Made by a program: the position numbers and the translations under genes. A stretch of DNA of 64,000 nt from Armatimonadota bacterium. GTDB taxonomy: Bacteria; Armatimonadota; Fimbriimonadia; Fimbriimonadales; ATM1. This document shows positions 1 to 9,229 of the stretch, in pieces. Where the stretch lies: assembly GCA_003577165.1 (NCBI GenBank), contig QEUM01000004.1, positions 394,141 through 458,140 of the forward strand. The letters run 5' to 3'. The notes below the pieces were generated by a model. It had not been told where the DNA came from. It saw nothing but the letters and a program-made list of their open reading frames with translations, and did not search any database. Position 1 is the first letter of the stretch, and the number at the start of each line of letters is the position of its first letter.

Positions 1-227
1 TCGCGAGCGCATCGGTTGAGCGTCGCATAAGTCCCCTGATTCTCCTGCTCGGAGAGTCGAATTCGATCGCCGCATGCGCGGAGATACTCGACGGAACCGT
101 CGGCGCTGCCGTCGTCGACCACGACGATCTCGTAGTCGGAAAACGTCTGTCCCCAGACACTCTCCAGGCAGGCCGGGAGGAACCTAAGGTGGTTGTAGGA
201 AGGGATGAGAACGCTGACCGAGGGCAA
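1..227 (-). CDS. Glycosyltransferase family 2, N-terminal part (runs off window)
   Basis: This is the first ~75 residues of a GT-A glycosyltransferase; the rest lies beyond the left edge. The translation opens with VSVLIPSYNHLRFLPACLES, the standard GT2 beginning, followed by a WGQTFSDYEIVVVDDGSADG segment in which VVVDDGS binds the nucleotide-sugar. Such enzymes transfer sugars to lipid, protein or polysaccharide acceptors at the inner face of the membrane; acceptor and sugar cannot be read from this fragment. The only in-frame start is TTG at 227-225, because a TGA stop lies two codons upstream. A TATAAT box ends 8 nt before it, so the mRNA is probably leaderless. It is divergent from nuoF. 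Family assignment is firm, specificity unknown. Confidence 0.85.
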   Translation of the reverse strand, partial: MPSVSVLIPSYNHLRFLPACLESVWGQTFSDYEIVVVDDGSADGSVEYLRACGDRIRLSEQENQGTYATLNRCAR

Positions 228-235
228 CCTTCAGG

Positions 236-241
236 ATTATA
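236..241 (-). promoter_or_regulatory. -10 box of the glycosyltransferase gene
   Basis: A perfect TATAAT on the minus strand ends 8 nt before the TTG start. Transcription would begin at or next to the start codon. No clear -35 is visible. Confidence 0.5.
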
Positions 242-271
242 CGGCATCGGTTCGTCAGCCGAGAGCGTAGG

Positions 272-277
272 TAGAAT
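272..277 (+). promoter_or_regulatory. -10 box of nuoF
   Basis: TAGAAT ends 9 nt before the nuoF ATG at 287, with no Shine-Dalgarno sequence between. It suggests a leaderless or near-leaderless transcript. The divergent glycosyltransferase promoter is about 30 bp away. Confidence 0.45.
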
Positions 278-286
278 CCGACCGGA

Positions 287-1612
287 ATGCCGGAACGCAG
301 ACTGCTCCTGGAACACACCAACGATCCCGCCTATCGCACCCTCGACGGCTACCTCGCAAAGGGCGGCTACCAGGGGTTGAAGAAGGCGCTGGGACTGGAC
401 CGCCAAGCGGTGATCGACGAAATCAAGGCGAGCGGATTGAGAGGTCGGGGCGGCGCGGGATTTCCCACTTGGATCAAATGGAACGGCATTCCGAAGGACA
501 CTTCGAAGCCTCATTACGTTCTGTGCAACGCCGACGAAGGCGAGCCCGGCACTTTCAAAGACAAGGAACTGATGGAGAACACTCCGTTCCTCGTCATCGA
601 AGGGATGACCATCGCAGCGCATGCGACTCAATCGAAAGTGGGCTACATCTACATTCGAGGTGAATTCGTGGATGCGGCCCGGGCGATCAAGTCGGCCATA
701 GACGAGGCGTATGCGAACAACTACTTGGGGAAGAACATCTTAGGCTCGGGCCTCGACTTCGACCTTTACGTGCACCTCGGCGCCGGATCCTACGAATGTG
801 GAGAAGAAAGCGCTCTGATGAGCAGCCTGATGGGCGAGCGAGGCATGCCGCGCCTCAAGTTCCCCCACGCCCCCCTCCCGACGATCGCGGGGCTCTGGGA
901 TTGCCCGACGGTGATCAACAACGTCGAGTCCTACGCCTGCGCCCCGTTGATTCTCGATAAGGGCGGCGCATGGTACGCGCAATTCGGCGCATCCACCAAG
1001 AACTCAAGGGGCACGAAGATCTTCAGCGTTTCGGGGCATGTGAACCGACCGGGGAACTACGAGGTCGAATTCGGCACAACTCTCGGCGAACTCCTCGAAC
1101 TGGCGGGCGGAATGAAGGGCGGCGCGCTCAAGGCGTGCGTTCCCGGCGGCTCGTCCGTGCCGATGCTCGACGCGAAGACGACGATGGACGCCGTCATCGG
1201 CTACGAAGAACTTGTGGAAGCCGGGAGCATGGTGGGATCCGGCGGGTGCATCTTCTTGAACGAGCACACCTGCATCGTCACGTTCATCTGGCGGACTTCG
1301 CTTTTTTACGCGAAAGAGTCCTGTGGCAAGTGCACGCCGTGTCGAGAAGGCACGGACTGGTTGGTGAAGGCCCTCAACCGAATTCGGGAGGGTGGTGGCA
1401 AGCCGGGAGACATCGAACTGCTCGAAGAGATCTGCTCACAGATTGACGGCCGGTCGTTCTGCGCCCTCGGCGATGCGGCGGCGTGGCCCGTCGTCGGCGC
1501 GATCAAAGTTTTCCGCGATGAGTTCGAGTACTTCATCCAGAACGGGCGAAGCAAAGTCGCCACACCGCAGGCAAGAGAGATGTGGCCCGAGCAACCCTTC
1601 AGTCACGCGTGA
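287..1612 (+). CDS. nuoF: NADH-quinone oxidoreductase subunit F (NuoF)
   Basis: NuoF is the NADH-binding subunit of respiratory complex I: it oxidises NADH through FMN and passes electrons to its [4Fe-4S] cluster N3 on the cytoplasmic arm. The 441-residue protein has the FMN/NADH glycine-rich segment GLRGRGGAGFPTWIKW near residue 50, the GAYICGEE-type segment (GAGSYECGEESAL) near 170, and the cluster ligands in ESCGKCTPCREG near 345 with the fourth cysteine in RSFCALGD. The length is normal. The ATG at 287 matches the family N-terminus (RLLLEHTNDP). It stands alone, without nuoE or nuoG beside it, and a short hairpin follows its stop. Confidence 0.96.
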   Translation: MPERRLLLEHTNDPAYRTLDGYLAKGGYQGLKKALGLDRQAVIDEIKASGLRGRGGAGFPTWIKWNGIPKDTSKPHYVLCNADEGEPGTFKDKELMENTPFLVIEGMTIAAHATQSKVGYIYIRGEFVDAARAIKSAIDEAYANNYLGKNILGSGLDFDLYVHLGAGSYECGEESALMSSLMGERGMPRLKFPHAPLPTIAGLWDCPTVINNVESYACAPLILDKGGAWYAQFGASTKNSRGTKIFSVSGHVNRPGNYEVEFGTTLGELLELAGGMKGGALKACVPGGSSVPMLDAKTTMDAVIGYEELVEAGSMVGSGGCIFLNEHTCIVTFIWRTSLFYAKESCGKCTPCREGTDWLVKALNRIREGGGKPGDIELLEEICSQIDGRSFCALGDAAAWPVVGAIKVFRDEFEYFIQNGRSKVATPQAREMWPEQPFSHA

Positions 1613-1623
1613 CCCGACAAGGA

Positions 1624-1638
1624 GTGCCCTGAGGGCAC
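1624..1638 (+). terminator. Short hairpin downstream of nuoF
   Basis: GTGCCC and GGGCAC form a 6-bp stem with a TGA loop, 11 nt after the nuoF stop. No T tract follows, so its role as a terminator is uncertain. The rest of 1613-1903 shows no convincing gene. Confidence 0.3.
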
Positions 1639-1891
1639 CGACCGAATCGGGTGGGACGGCTACACGACTCACACCGATGCTATGGATATCCAACGTATCT
1701 GATCCACCCCGTCCTGCCGCTTCGTCTTCCGCGTCCGTGTCCCACGGAGGATTCATCAGCAAGAATCGAAACGCAACCCATGCAAAAGTTCCGCCTGCTG
1801 CACCCCATGTTACTTCCGGGATCGAAGGCGGCGCACATGGATAGGCTCCGATGGTCGGTCCAAGGTGTTGACGATCTCACGCCTGACGTAA

Positions 1892-1897
1892 TAGAAT
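1892..1897 (+). promoter_or_regulatory. -10 box of the HEPN-like gene
   Basis: TAGAAT ends 6 nt before the ATG at 1904 and is preceded by TTGACG at 1867-1872 (19-bp spacer). No Shine-Dalgarno sequence lies between the box and the start, which points to a leaderless mRNA. Confidence 0.5.
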
Positions 1898-1903
1898 CAC
1901 GTA

Positions 1904-2542
1904 ATGCCAAGTCTCAAAGTGGGCGAAATTGCTCCACCACCGTTCATGGCGAGGTGGCCGGAATACGCGATCTCAGCGATTCGACTTGACAGCCTCTTGA
2001 TGGATGAGGTCTCCATAATGCTAGCCGTAAGCTCGATAGAGTCCTATTTCTCAGCCGCCCGCATCCAAAAAAAGCGTATCGGGAAGGCAATCGCCAAACT
2101 GAACCGTGGCACGGGAGTTCAAGATTCGAATCTGCATAGCGAGGTCCATTTTTACTTGGTTTGTGTGAGCAGGATTGCGTCTTTCGCGCGGTTCGTCGCG
2201 GGGTGTACGCGGTTCCCACGAGTTGCACGAGTTCTTAAGCGACACAGGAAGATTCTGGATGCATCTGTCAAGATGCGAAACCACCTGGAGCACATTGAGG
2301 AGCGGTTTCCTGGAGGAAATAAGAGATCCAGGCTTGTTGCCCCGGGTGACCTCTTCAACACTTGGGGAACGACAATGAGCTTCGGTGGTGAACCTCTCGA
2401 GTTCGGTCCAAGTCACACCGATGCAATTCGGACATTTGTCTCGGAGTTCAGGCGTGCACTCCTCTACGACAAGATCGAATCGATGGCCGAGGCGGACCCT
2501 GACCGCCTGGCGGTTCTGCTGAGGCGGGACGCAGGGAGGTAA
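1904..2542 (+). CDS. HEPN-like protein of unknown function
   Basis: This 212-residue soluble protein is predicted mostly helical. It carries MRNHLEH at residues 124-130, so R125 and H130 form the RX4H motif that marks HEPN-superfamily RNases and nucleotidyltransferase partners. HEPN proteins often act as RNA-cleaving toxins or as structural scaffolds. The motif is short and the rest of the protein is not recognised, so RNase activity is only a possibility. The region is AT-richer than its neighbours, suggesting transfer. No antitoxin-like MNT gene is adjacent; the next gene, 390 bp downstream, is of unknown type. Confidence 0.55.
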   Translation: MPSLKVGEIAPPPFMARWPEYAISAIRLDSLLMDEVSIMLAVSSIESYFSAARIQKKRIGKAIAKLNRGTGVQDSNLHSEVHFYLVCVSRIASFARFVAGCTRFPRVARVLKRHRKILDASVKMRNHLEHIEERFPGGNKRSRLVAPGDLFNTWGTTMSFGGEPLEFGPSHTDAIRTFVSEFRRALLYDKIESMAEADPDRLAVLLRRDAGR

Positions 2543-2932
2543 GGAAAGCTGGTCGGATCGGAAAGCTGCCCGTCTGATCCCACGCCGGTTGAGTCTGTCC
2601 GCGGCTCGCCATGGACGGTAGGTGCACGGCAGCAAGCCTGCACCCCAATGTGTGAAGGCTCGGAATTGGTCGCAAGATCTCCCTGTACCGCAAAGCAAGT
2701 TCTGCCGGGTTGCTCCGTCCCACTAGGCGTCGCAGCGTAGACTGGAGTAGTTCTTTCGGGGGCTTTCGGACCGGGGATCCTGGGGAGAGTGTTAGCGTGC
2801 CTGGTTGTCCGATGCCGGAGTCGTGCCGCATAATGGCTACCGTAATTCGCCCATGGCGGGGGACGACCGGCCGGCCGCCCACTGCACCGCGATCTTGCTG
2901 AGTGCTTATCACGCGGAATGAGAGGAGGAGTT
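2543..2932. other. 390-bp intergenic region
   Basis: No convincing gene, RNA or terminator was found between the HEPN-like gene and the next ORF. The reading frames that are open here lack a ribosome binding site and family features. A strong Shine-Dalgarno sequence for the downstream gene lies at its right end. Confidence 0.4.
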
Positions 2933-3448
2933 ATGACATTCAAGGAATACTACGGTGAGCCATTTCGCTCTGATCTCGGTGCCATCGTCGCCTCATGCCC
3001 GTCCCTGCATTCTGACTGGCAAGATGTCGTGGTTCAGCCCCGCACTCTATCTATTGAGAATCCTGCCATCAACGGCCTGACCCTCGAGCGAAGAAATCTG
3101 TTTGCGACTGCCCTATTCTTTACAGTGCTAGTTGATCAAGTGTGCTACACTCATTTTCGCGCCTACTATCCGCAGTTCCGAGACCTAACGCGCTACCCCA
3201 AGTTCCGCGGCGACTGTCCAGGCGGCTGCCATTCTCACCTTCATCCGAAATCTATTTTCAATGCAATCGGCTCACCTCACGGCCCAGCCTACAACTGGTC
3301 AGGTAGAGCAAGATTTGTTGATGATGCAATCGAAATAATGCGCGCCGAAGTACTTGATTTCTTCAACACCCACCTCAATGCAGTTGATGGAGAGGACTTT
3401 TGGCGTCGATGTGTTGAAGAGATGCCGCAGAGAACTAGAGTGAGGTGA
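2933..3448 (+). CDS. Uncharacterised 171-residue protein
   Basis: I do not recognise this protein. It starts MTFKEYYGEPF at ATG 2933, two bases after a strong GAGGAGGAG Shine-Dalgarno sequence; an upstream in-frame ATG at 2918 would place the ribosome site inside the gene. It is soluble and rich in aromatic residues, with a cysteine/histidine cluster (GDCPGGCHSHLH) in the middle that could bind metal. Base composition is more AT-rich than in the housekeeping genes, as in the HEPN-like gene upstream, so the two may have arrived together. No partner or pathway is suggested by the context. Confidence 0.6.
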   Translation: MTFKEYYGEPFRSDLGAIVASCPSLHSDWQDVVVQPRTLSIENPAINGLTLERRNLFATALFFTVLVDQVCYTHFRAYYPQFRDLTRYPKFRGDCPGGCHSHLHPKSIFNAIGSPHGPAYNWSGRARFVDDAIEIMRAEVLDFFNTHLNAVDGEDFWRRCVEEMPQRTRVR

Positions 3449-3639
3449 ATAGTGCAGTGCAACATTTCTTAGGTATGCACCTAATCACCGGAGCCGGCAA
3501 CTGGTGCCGACAGGTTCATCAAAAGCCATCCACGGCTCGCGCAAAGAGTATCCTTGTGAGCCCGGAATCGAGCCGCCACGCCAAATCGCGTTCGCACCGA
3601 AGGATGCACTTTACGTAGCGCAATCGAGTCGTTTGAGAT

Positions 3640-4575
3640 TTACCGCGCAGATCGCCGGATCGCGCGCGCCTTGTCTCGGTTCACGAGACGAGCCTCCGCA
3701 TTCGCAACCACTCGATCGAGCCATCGCAGCAGCGCGACCGGCTTGGGTGGCGACTGCGAGTCGGGCGAAACGCGCGACCCGGGAAGCGGCAACTCCTTCG
3801 GAATGAAATACGTTCGAAAGACCCAGTCCCAAACCGGAAGCGCGAACACTCCTCCGATCGCCTGATTCACTCGAATCCGAGAGTGGTGCATCAGGTGGAA
3901 AGCGTACCAAGTGCGAAAGAACCGGCTTCGCTCCACCCGCTCCTTCCAATGTTTGTCGTAATCGAGGTGCTCGACCGCGTGTTTGATTTCATAGAGCGCA
4001 AAGGACGCAGTCACTGCGATGTAGCCTGACAGCAGAAGCGGCGCGTTGACAAACCACAACTGCGCTGGAATGAGCGCCAAACTGAACAGCAGCCAAAAAC
4101 TCAACAGTGCATAGGCCGGAAATGCGGACGACTCGATCTGCTCCGGCGAGATGATCGGGTACTTGTTGCGCACTCGGAGTCGCCCTTCAGTGTCTTCCGT
4201 GTTCGCGAGTTCCCGCACGTGCGTGTGGGAGTGATGTTCTGTGTGCTTTCGCTTCATCGGCCGCAGCAGACTCCAGAAAGCGCTGTGCAATACGTATCGG
4301 TGAAAGAAATACTCGAAGAGCCCGAGCAAAAGGTGAATGAGTGCGAACCAGCCGACGTAGGCATACCAGGGCGCGGACAGCTGGGAGGCGAGAACATCAG
4401 GCCGTATCGCCTTCCAGATGAAGTAATTCAGGACAAGCCAAACGGCAGTTTGAGCGATGACGAAAACTGAAAAATGCCAGAACGAGAATCCGATCGCGGA
4501 CGGATCTCGGTAAATTATGAAGCGTTTCAAAATATCCTGAGCCTCTGCCTCGCGGGCGCAACGCGCACTGTTCAA
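3640..4575 (-). CDS. Fatty acid hydroxylase / sterol desaturase family membrane protein
   Basis: This 311-residue integral membrane protein belongs to the di-iron fatty acid hydroxylase superfamily, which hydroxylates or desaturates lipid chains using O2. The histidine boxes are visible: HRYVLH (92-97), HTEHHSHTH (111-119), HAVEH (199-203) and HLMHH (227-231). Hydrophobic segments near 32-55, 70-90 and 155-195 would form the membrane part. The C-terminal ~60 residues are polar and extend beyond the domain. The start is TTG at 4575 after AGAGGACCC; a TATAAT box lies at 4620-4625, giving a leader of about 40 nt. The substrate is unknown; a carotenoid or hopanoid/fatty acid substrate is possible. 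Confidence 0.85.
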   Translation of the reverse strand: MNSARCAREAEAQDILKRFIIYRDPSAIGFSFWHFSVFVIAQTAVWLVLNYFIWKAIRPDVLASQLSAPWYAYVGWFALIHLLLGLFEYFFHRYVLHSAFWSLLRPMKRKHTEHHSHTHVRELANTEDTEGRLRVRNKYPIISPEQIESSAFPAYALLSFWLLFSLALIPAQLWFVNAPLLLSGYIAVTASFALYEIKHAVEHLDYDKHWKERVERSRFFRTWYAFHLMHHSRIRVNQAIGGVFALPVWDWVFRTYFIPKELPLPGSRVSPDSQSPPKPVALLRWLDRVVANAEARLVNRDKARAIRRSAR

Positions 4576-4632
4576 GGGTCCTCTTTGATGATTGCGCGTA
4601 CGGCGAGGCTCGAATCGGAATTATACCTGGGG

Positions 4633-4673
4633 GCTCGCCGGGGGCCCACGCGTTGGACGGGCTCCCGGCGAGC
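4633..4673 (-). terminator. Hairpin after the SLBB gene
   Basis: A 15-bp stem with one mismatch (arms 4633-4647 and 4659-4673) lies just past the stop of the SLBB gene. No T tract follows on the minus strand, so it may be a 3'-end stabiliser or a weak terminator. Confidence 0.45.
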
Positions 4674-4691
4674 GAAAGGGTGGTCGGGGGA

Positions 4692-5309
4692 TTACTTCAC
4701 CAGGAGCAGAATGAGGAGGCCCACCACGATGATCGTCAGAAGTTCACGGTCGGATGCGGCCATGCTTCGGGCGTGCGGGACTTCGATGCGATCCGCGGGC
4801 TGCACGAGGAAGTCGCCTCCATCGGAGTCGTCATCCAGGTTGAGCACGTAGATCTCGGGCCCTGCGTCACCGGCGTTCCGTGTCACTTTGACGACGGAAG
4901 CGTCCGTGATCATTCCTCCTGCGCGGGAGAGCGCTTCGCGCACATTCAAGCCTCCGGCAAACTCGACGTAGCCAGGACTTCCCACTGCGCCGGAGACGTG
5001 CACGTACTTGCCTTCGTCGCGAACGGGCACGTCGACCCTGTCACCCGGTCGAATCAGGCAGAGGGGACCCGGCAGCGTAGCGTTGTACACGGATTGATGG
5101 CCCTCCCGGAACTGAACGGCGATACGCATCGCGTCCGCATCGGGGCGCAGACCCCCTGCGGCGTGGATCGCCTCGCGGAGCGGGATCGGTTTATCGAGGG
5201 AGAGGGCCTTCGGTTCGTTGACTGCGCCGGAGACGACGACTTTGGTCGAACTCACAGGCAGGGTTCCGAGGACGATTCCGGCGAGCGCCGGAGCAAGAAG
5301 CAGTTTCAT
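4692..5309 (-). CDS. SLBB-domain secreted/membrane protein (polysaccharide-export-like)
   Basis: The 205-residue protein has an N-terminal signal-like segment (LLLAPALAGIVLGTL). Two SLBB-type beta-grasp repeats follow, at about residues 23-90 (VVVSGAVNEP...REAIHAAGGL) and 103-170 (VHVSGAVGSPG...REALSRAGGM), and a C-terminal membrane helix (LLTIIVVGLLILLLVK). SLBB domains bind polysaccharides in export channels such as Wza, but the poly-export domain itself is absent, so this is an accessory or periplasmic version. The ATG at 5309 is preceded by a strong GGAGG. It is a single gene on the strand of lepA, with a hairpin after the stop. Confidence 0.8.
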   Translation of the reverse strand: MKLLLAPALAGIVLGTLPVSSTKVVVSGAVNEPKALSLDKPIPLREAIHAAGGLRPDADAMRIAVQFREGHQSVYNATLPGPLCLIRPGDRVDVPVRDEGKYVHVSGAVGSPGYVEFAGGLNVREALSRAGGMITDASVVKVTRNAGDAGPEIYVLNLDDDSDGGDFLVQPADRIEVPHARSMAASDRELLTIIVVGLLILLLVK

Positions 5310-5424
5310 GCGTTTCCTCCTTCTGTTGCTTCGCTGCCCGCAAATGTAGCGGGCACGTGACAGAAGACGGTGCCGCCCGCGGCGAGAGTTCGGCCTTACC
5401 CCGAGGATTCAGGAGGCCAAGCCG

Positions 5425-7257
5425 TCATTCCGCGACCTTGAGTACGCTGAGGAACGCCTCTTGGGGGATTTCGACGCTGCCGATGTTCTTCATCCGCTTC
5501 TTGCCCTCTTTCTGCTTCTCCAGCAGTTTCCGCTTCCGCGTGATGTCCCCGCCGTAACACTTCGCGATCACGTCTTTTCGGAATGGCTTCACGCTTTCTG
5601 CCGCGATGACCTTTGCGCCGATCGCCGCTTGAATCCTCACTTCGAACTGTTGGCGTGGAATGGACTTGCGCAACTGTTCGACAACCGCGCGAGCGCGCAC
5701 ATACGACTCGTCACGATGAACGATGAACGACAGGGCGTCCACCGAGTCCCCGTTGAGAAGCACATCCACCTTGACGAGGTCGGCCCGCACGTAGTCCGTA
5801 AACTCGTAATCGAAACTGGCGTATCCGCGAGTCTGCGACTTTAGTTTGTCGTAGAAGTCGAGCAATATCTCAGACAGCGGCAGGATGTAATAGAGCATGA
5901 CGCGCTGTGGGCTCGGATACTCCATCTTCTGAAATGCTCCCCGCCTCGCCTTGCAGAGATTCATCACTGCCCCGACGTACTCCTGTGGCACCATCACTGT
6001 GGCTTTGACGGCCGGCTCCTCGATGTGGGCGATGTGGTGGGGGGGAGGGAACTTCGAAGGATTCGAAACCTGCTCCACCGTTCCGTCCGTCTTGAAGATC
6101 GCGTAATTGACACTGGGCGATGTGAGGATCAGGTCGAGGCCGAACTCTCGCTCGAGCCTCTCCCTCGCGATGTCCATGTGCAGCAGTCCTAAGAAACCAC
6201 AGCGGAATCCGAATCCAAGCGCATCCGATGTCTCCGGCTCGAATTGAAGGGCGGCGTCGTTGAGTTGAAGTTTCTCGATGGCATCTCGCAGCTCTTCGTA
6301 TTTATCGCCGTCGGTTGGATAGAGACCGCAAAAGACCATCGGCTTTGCGCGGCGATAACCGGCAAGCGCCGAAGTCGCAGGACGACCCGCCGTCGTCACG
6401 GTGTCCCCCACGCCGGCGTCACCGATCTCCTTCATCGCAGCCGTCAGGTATCCGACTTCTCCTGCCTCCAGCAATTCCACGCGCTGCTTTTCAGGTGCGA
6501 ACACGCCGACCTCGTCCACTTCGAACTCCGATCCGGTCGACATCATCCGAATTCGATCGCCTTTTTTGACCCTGCCATCGAATACCCGTATGTAGGCCAC
6601 AGCGCCTTGATAGGTATCGAAGTGCGAATCGAAGATGAGCGCGCGCAAAGGGTTGTCGGCCGACGGCGTCGAGACGCCACCGACGACATCCGGCCTTGGC
6701 TTGGCAGCAGGGGGGACGCGCAACACAATCGCCTCCAGCAAATCGGGAACCCCCTCTCCTGTTTTTGCGGAAACCAGAATCGCATCGCTGGCATCAATCG
6801 CGAGCGCGGCTTCGATCTCCTCTTTCGCGCGCTGAACGTCCGCGTGAGGCAAATCGATCTTGTTGATGACGGGGATGATCTCTAAGCCTTGATTCATCGC
6901 CATCGCCGCGTTTGCGATCGTCTGTGCTTCGACGCCCTGGGTTGCGTCGACCACCAGCAGCGCTCCTTCGCACGCTGCCAGGGAACGTGAGACTTCATAC
7001 GTGAAGTCCACGTGCCCCGGAGTATCAATGAGGTTGAACTCAAAGTCCTCGCCTGCCTTGGACCGATACTGCAGGCGAACCGCGGTCATCTTGATGGTGA
7101 TCCCGCGCTCTCGCTCCAAGTCCATCGAATCCAGCATCTGCTCGCGGGCTTGGCCTCGCACGGCGCCCGTGATCTCAAGGATGCGATCGGCGAGCGTCGA
7201 CTTTCCGTGATCGATGTGCGCGACGATGCAGAAGTTGCGAATGTGAGCGAGGTCCAT
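5425..7257 (-). CDS. lepA: Elongation factor 4 (LepA) GTPase
   Basis: LepA/EF4 is a ribosome-associated GTPase that acts during translation under stress and in 30S maturation. The 610-residue protein has the full family length: the P-loop [10 protein letters not shown] near residue 15, the DTPGH switch near 80 and NKID near 134, followed by the EF-G-like domains II, III and V and the family C-terminal domain ([16 protein letters not shown]). It lies 10 nt downstream of the receiver-domain gene and is probably cotranscribed with it. That pairing may be local rather than functional. The assignment is firm. Confidence 0.97.
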   Translation of the reverse strand: MDLAHIRNFCIVAHIDHGKSTLADRILEITGAVRGQAREQMLDSMDLERERGITIKMTAVRLQYRSKAGEDFEFNLIDTPGHVDFTYEVSRSLAACEGALLVVDATQGVEAQTIANAAMAMNQGLEIIPVINKIDLPHADVQRAKEEIEAALAIDASDAILVSAKTGEGVPDLLEAIVLRVPPAAKPRPDVVGGVSTPSADNPLRALIFDSHFDTYQGAVAYIRVFDGRVKKGDRIRMMSTGSEFEVDEVGVFAPEKQRVELLEAGEVGYLTAAMKEIGDAGVGDTVTTAGRPATSALAGYRRAKPMVFCGLYPTDGDKYEELRDAIEKLQLNDAALQFEPETSDALGFGFRCGFLGLLHMDIARERLEREFGLDLILTSPSVNYAIFKTDGTVEQVSNPSKFPPPHHIAHIEEPAVKATVMVPQEYVGAVMNLCKARRGAFQKMEYPSPQRVMLYYILPLSEILLDFYDKLKSQTRGYASFDYEFTDYVRADLVKVDVLLNGDSVDALSFIVHRDESYVRARAVVEQLRKSIPRQQFEVRIQAAIGAKVIAAESVKPFRKDVIAKCYGGDITRKRKLLEKQKEGKKRMKNIGSVEIPQEAFLSVLKVAE

Positions 7258-7267
7258 GGCCTCGTCG

Positions 7268-7702
7268 CTACTTCTTCAGGGCAACGCCGTCGAAACCGCG
7301 AACGGCTTGCATGCTTTGTCGGCGTCGGTCGAGGGCCTGTTCGAGTTTGATCGTCAGGAGTTCGTACACGTCCACCCCTGGAATGTTCTTTTCGATGTAA
7401 TCGAAAGCCCCGCGCTTCATGCATTCGACCGCGTTCTTGACGTTGCCGTACGCGGTCATGACGATGACTTCCGCGAACACGTCACGACCGAAAGCGGCCT
7501 GGAGGATCTGGATTCCCGCCTCGGGATCCTCCATGCTCATATCGGTCACGATTACGTCGAACGGCTCTGAGGCTGTCGAGATTTTCGAAATACCTTCTTC
7601 GGCAGAAGCCGCTGTCTCGACCTGATATCCTTGCCTCTCGAGTCGTCGCTGAACGCTTTTCCTGACGTCTTCTTCGTCATCGACAATTAGAATTCGGTAC
7701 AT
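7268..7702 (-). CDS. Single-domain response regulator (receiver protein)
   Basis: This 144-residue protein consists of one CheY-like receiver domain with a short C-terminal helix and no output domain. The acidic pair D8-D9, the phospho-acceptor D54 (VTDMSM), the conserved threonine (VMTAYG) and the switch lysine (IEKNIPG) are all present, so it should be phosphorylated by a histidine kinase encoded elsewhere. It could transmit a signal by binding a partner, as CheY does. The ATG at 7702 lacks a clear Shine-Dalgarno sequence. A TATAAT box at 7737-7742 gives a leader of about 30 nt. lepA follows after 10 nt. Confidence 0.9.
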   Translation of the reverse strand: MYRILIVDDEEDVRKSVQRRLERQGYQVETAASAEEGISKISTASEPFDVIVTDMSMEDPEAGIQILQAAFGRDVFAEVIVMTAYGNVKNAVECMKRGAFDYIEKNIPGVDVYELLTIKLEQALDRRRQSMQAVRGFDGVALKK

Positions 7703-7736
7703 ACAAAAAAAGAGCCGCTTTTCGAAAGTTGCATCA

Positions 7737-7742
7737 ATTATA
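7737..7742 (-). promoter_or_regulatory. -10 box upstream of the receiver-lepA pair
   Basis: A perfect TATAAT on the minus strand lies 34 nt before the receiver start, in the short gap after the zinc-ribbon/TPR gene. Confidence 0.5.
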
Positions 7743-7753
7743 GCGCGAAAGAA

Positions 7754-8731
7754 CTACTCTCTTGAGATGTCTCGAAGGATGGAGTTGGCCCATTCGACCG
7801 TCGAAGGCTGTCCGGCCGCCCCCCGAAGCGAATCCGCCGTCACTGTGCCCGCCATCACGAGCCGCCCGTCGGTAGCGATCAGTTTGAGAACCACCCGAGA
7901 GACCCCCAGATTCGACTCGATCGCCGCAGCGCCCGCCCGCGCCAACAAGATCAAGTCCCCATCCCCGCCATCTCCGAACAGGACGCTGAGCGCTGCGTCC
8001 CCGGTGCGGGGATCGAAGTGGCACGCTGCCACCCTCGACGCCTCCGCCCCCAGCCCTGTCCGGACAGCCTCCAGGATGCGCGTTTCCGCCATAGACTGAA
8101 GGGGCTGGACCTGTGCGGCCGGAGGCTCCGGCGGTTGCAAGGATCCCTCCTCGGGCTGCTGGTCCACTCTCGGCGCCTCTCCCCCGATCGAGATCGGCTC
8201 GACATACTTGTCGAGGTCGCTGGCCTCACGCCTCCCCCTTTCGCCCCCCGCGCGGAAGGCGAACACGCCGACGATCACGATCGCCGCGATGACCAGGAGC
8301 GTCGTCCAGATGAACCCGGCCCTGGATGGATCTCCCTCGAGGCCCGCCAGCCCGGCACGAATCTCCTCTTTCGCAACGAGGGCCCGCGCCCGGTCCAACT
8401 TGGCCCTCGTGGACGCCGACTCCGGCGCGAGGTCAACCGCCATGTCGTACCACTGCACCGCCTGCCGGGCGTCCCCTCGGTCCCAGGCGACATCGCCGAG
8501 CAGCAGATGGGCGGAGAGGTTGTTCGGAAACTGCTTGAGCACCGCGAGGCAGATCTGCTCGGCCTCGGCGTACTCGCCCTTCATCCTCTTCAGGTTGGCC
8601 CGCGCGATCTCGGGATACGCGACCGCGTCCGCAGCCTGCGGAGCCGACGCGGACTCCATGGTGGCGCCGCACTCTTGGCAGACCAGAGCAGATTCCTCCA
8701 GCATCGAGTAGCACCGATCACAGAGTTTCAT
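7754..8731 (-). CDS. Zinc-ribbon, TPR and single-TM protein of unknown function
   Basis: The 325-residue protein begins with a zinc ribbon ([18 protein letters not shown], residues 4-20). TPR-type helices at about 38-115 follow ([39 protein letters not shown]), then one membrane helix near 140-160, a proline-rich linker, and a C-terminal domain of ~120 residues that I do not recognise. Such proteins are probably membrane-anchored scaffolds. The start ATG at 8731 overlaps the dut stop as ATGA, so the two are translationally coupled; a longer reading in frame would run back into dut and is rejected. Confidence 0.75.
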   Translation of the reverse strand: MKLCDRCYSMLEESALVCQECGATMESASAPQAADAVAYPEIARANLKRMKGEYAEAEQICLAVLKQFPNNLSAHLLLGDVAWDRGDARQAVQWYDMAVDLAPESASTRAKLDRARALVAKEEIRAGLAGLEGDPSRAGFIWTTLLVIAAIVIVGVFAFRAGGERGRREASDLDKYVEPISIGGEAPRVDQQPEEGSLQPPEPPAAQVQPLQSMAETRILEAVRTGLGAEASRVAACHFDPRTGDAALSVLFGDGGDGDLILLARAGAAAIESNLGVSRVVLKLIATDGRLVMAGTVTADSLRGAAGQPSTVEWANSILRDISRE

Positions 8732-9171
8732 GATTCGATCCCGGTGCTGCCGAACCCGCCGGTCCCCCGGGTGGTCTCCGGCAGTTCCTCGCAAGGCTCC
8801 CAATGCACCTTTGCAACCGGCGCGACCACGAGTTGGGCGATTCGGTCCCCCTTGCCGATAGCGACCGGTTCCGCCCCCAGGTTGATTAGGATGACCTTGA
8901 CCTCTCCCCGGTAGTCAGAGTCGATGGTTCCGGGGGCATTCGGTATCGAGAGCCCCTTCTTCAGCGCCAGGCCGGACCTCGGCCTCACTTGGCCTTCATA
9001 CCCATCGGGGATGGCGATTCGTATCCCCGTCGAGACGGCGTACCGTTCCATGGGCCTGAGGACGACGCTCTCGTTAGCCTTCAAGTCCATCCCCGCGGCG
9101 CTTTCAGACGCGTACGTTGGCACGAGTTCATCCGCATCCAGGACGATCGGCACGCTGATCTGCTCGCGCAT
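8728..9171 (-). CDS. dut: Deoxyuridine 5'-triphosphate nucleotidohydrolase (dUTPase)
   Basis: dUTPase hydrolyses dUTP to dUMP and pyrophosphate, keeping uracil out of DNA and feeding dTMP synthesis. The 147-residue protein shows the trimeric-family motifs in order: SAAGMDLKA (motif 1), [12 protein letters not shown] (2), [12 protein letters not shown] (3), [10 protein letters not shown] (4) and the C-terminal P-loop-like [13 protein letters not shown] (5). The ATG at 9171 matches the family N-terminus. A longer reading would overlap the divergent gene. No Shine-Dalgarno sequence is visible; a GTATAT element lies 7 nt upstream. It is followed by an overlapping zinc-ribbon/TPR gene. Confidence 0.95.
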   Translation of the reverse strand: MREQISVPIVLDADELVPTYASESAAGMDLKANESVVLRPMERYAVSTGIRIAIPDGYEGQVRPRSGLALKKGLSIPNAPGTIDSDYRGEVKVILINLGAEPVAIGKGDRIAQLVVAPVAKVHWEPCEELPETTRGTGGFGSTGIES

Positions 9172-9229
9172 ACAGCCGATATACCCCCTCGCCGCTCCCA
9201 GGCCCGCTTTCGATGCGCCAAAATGGACT

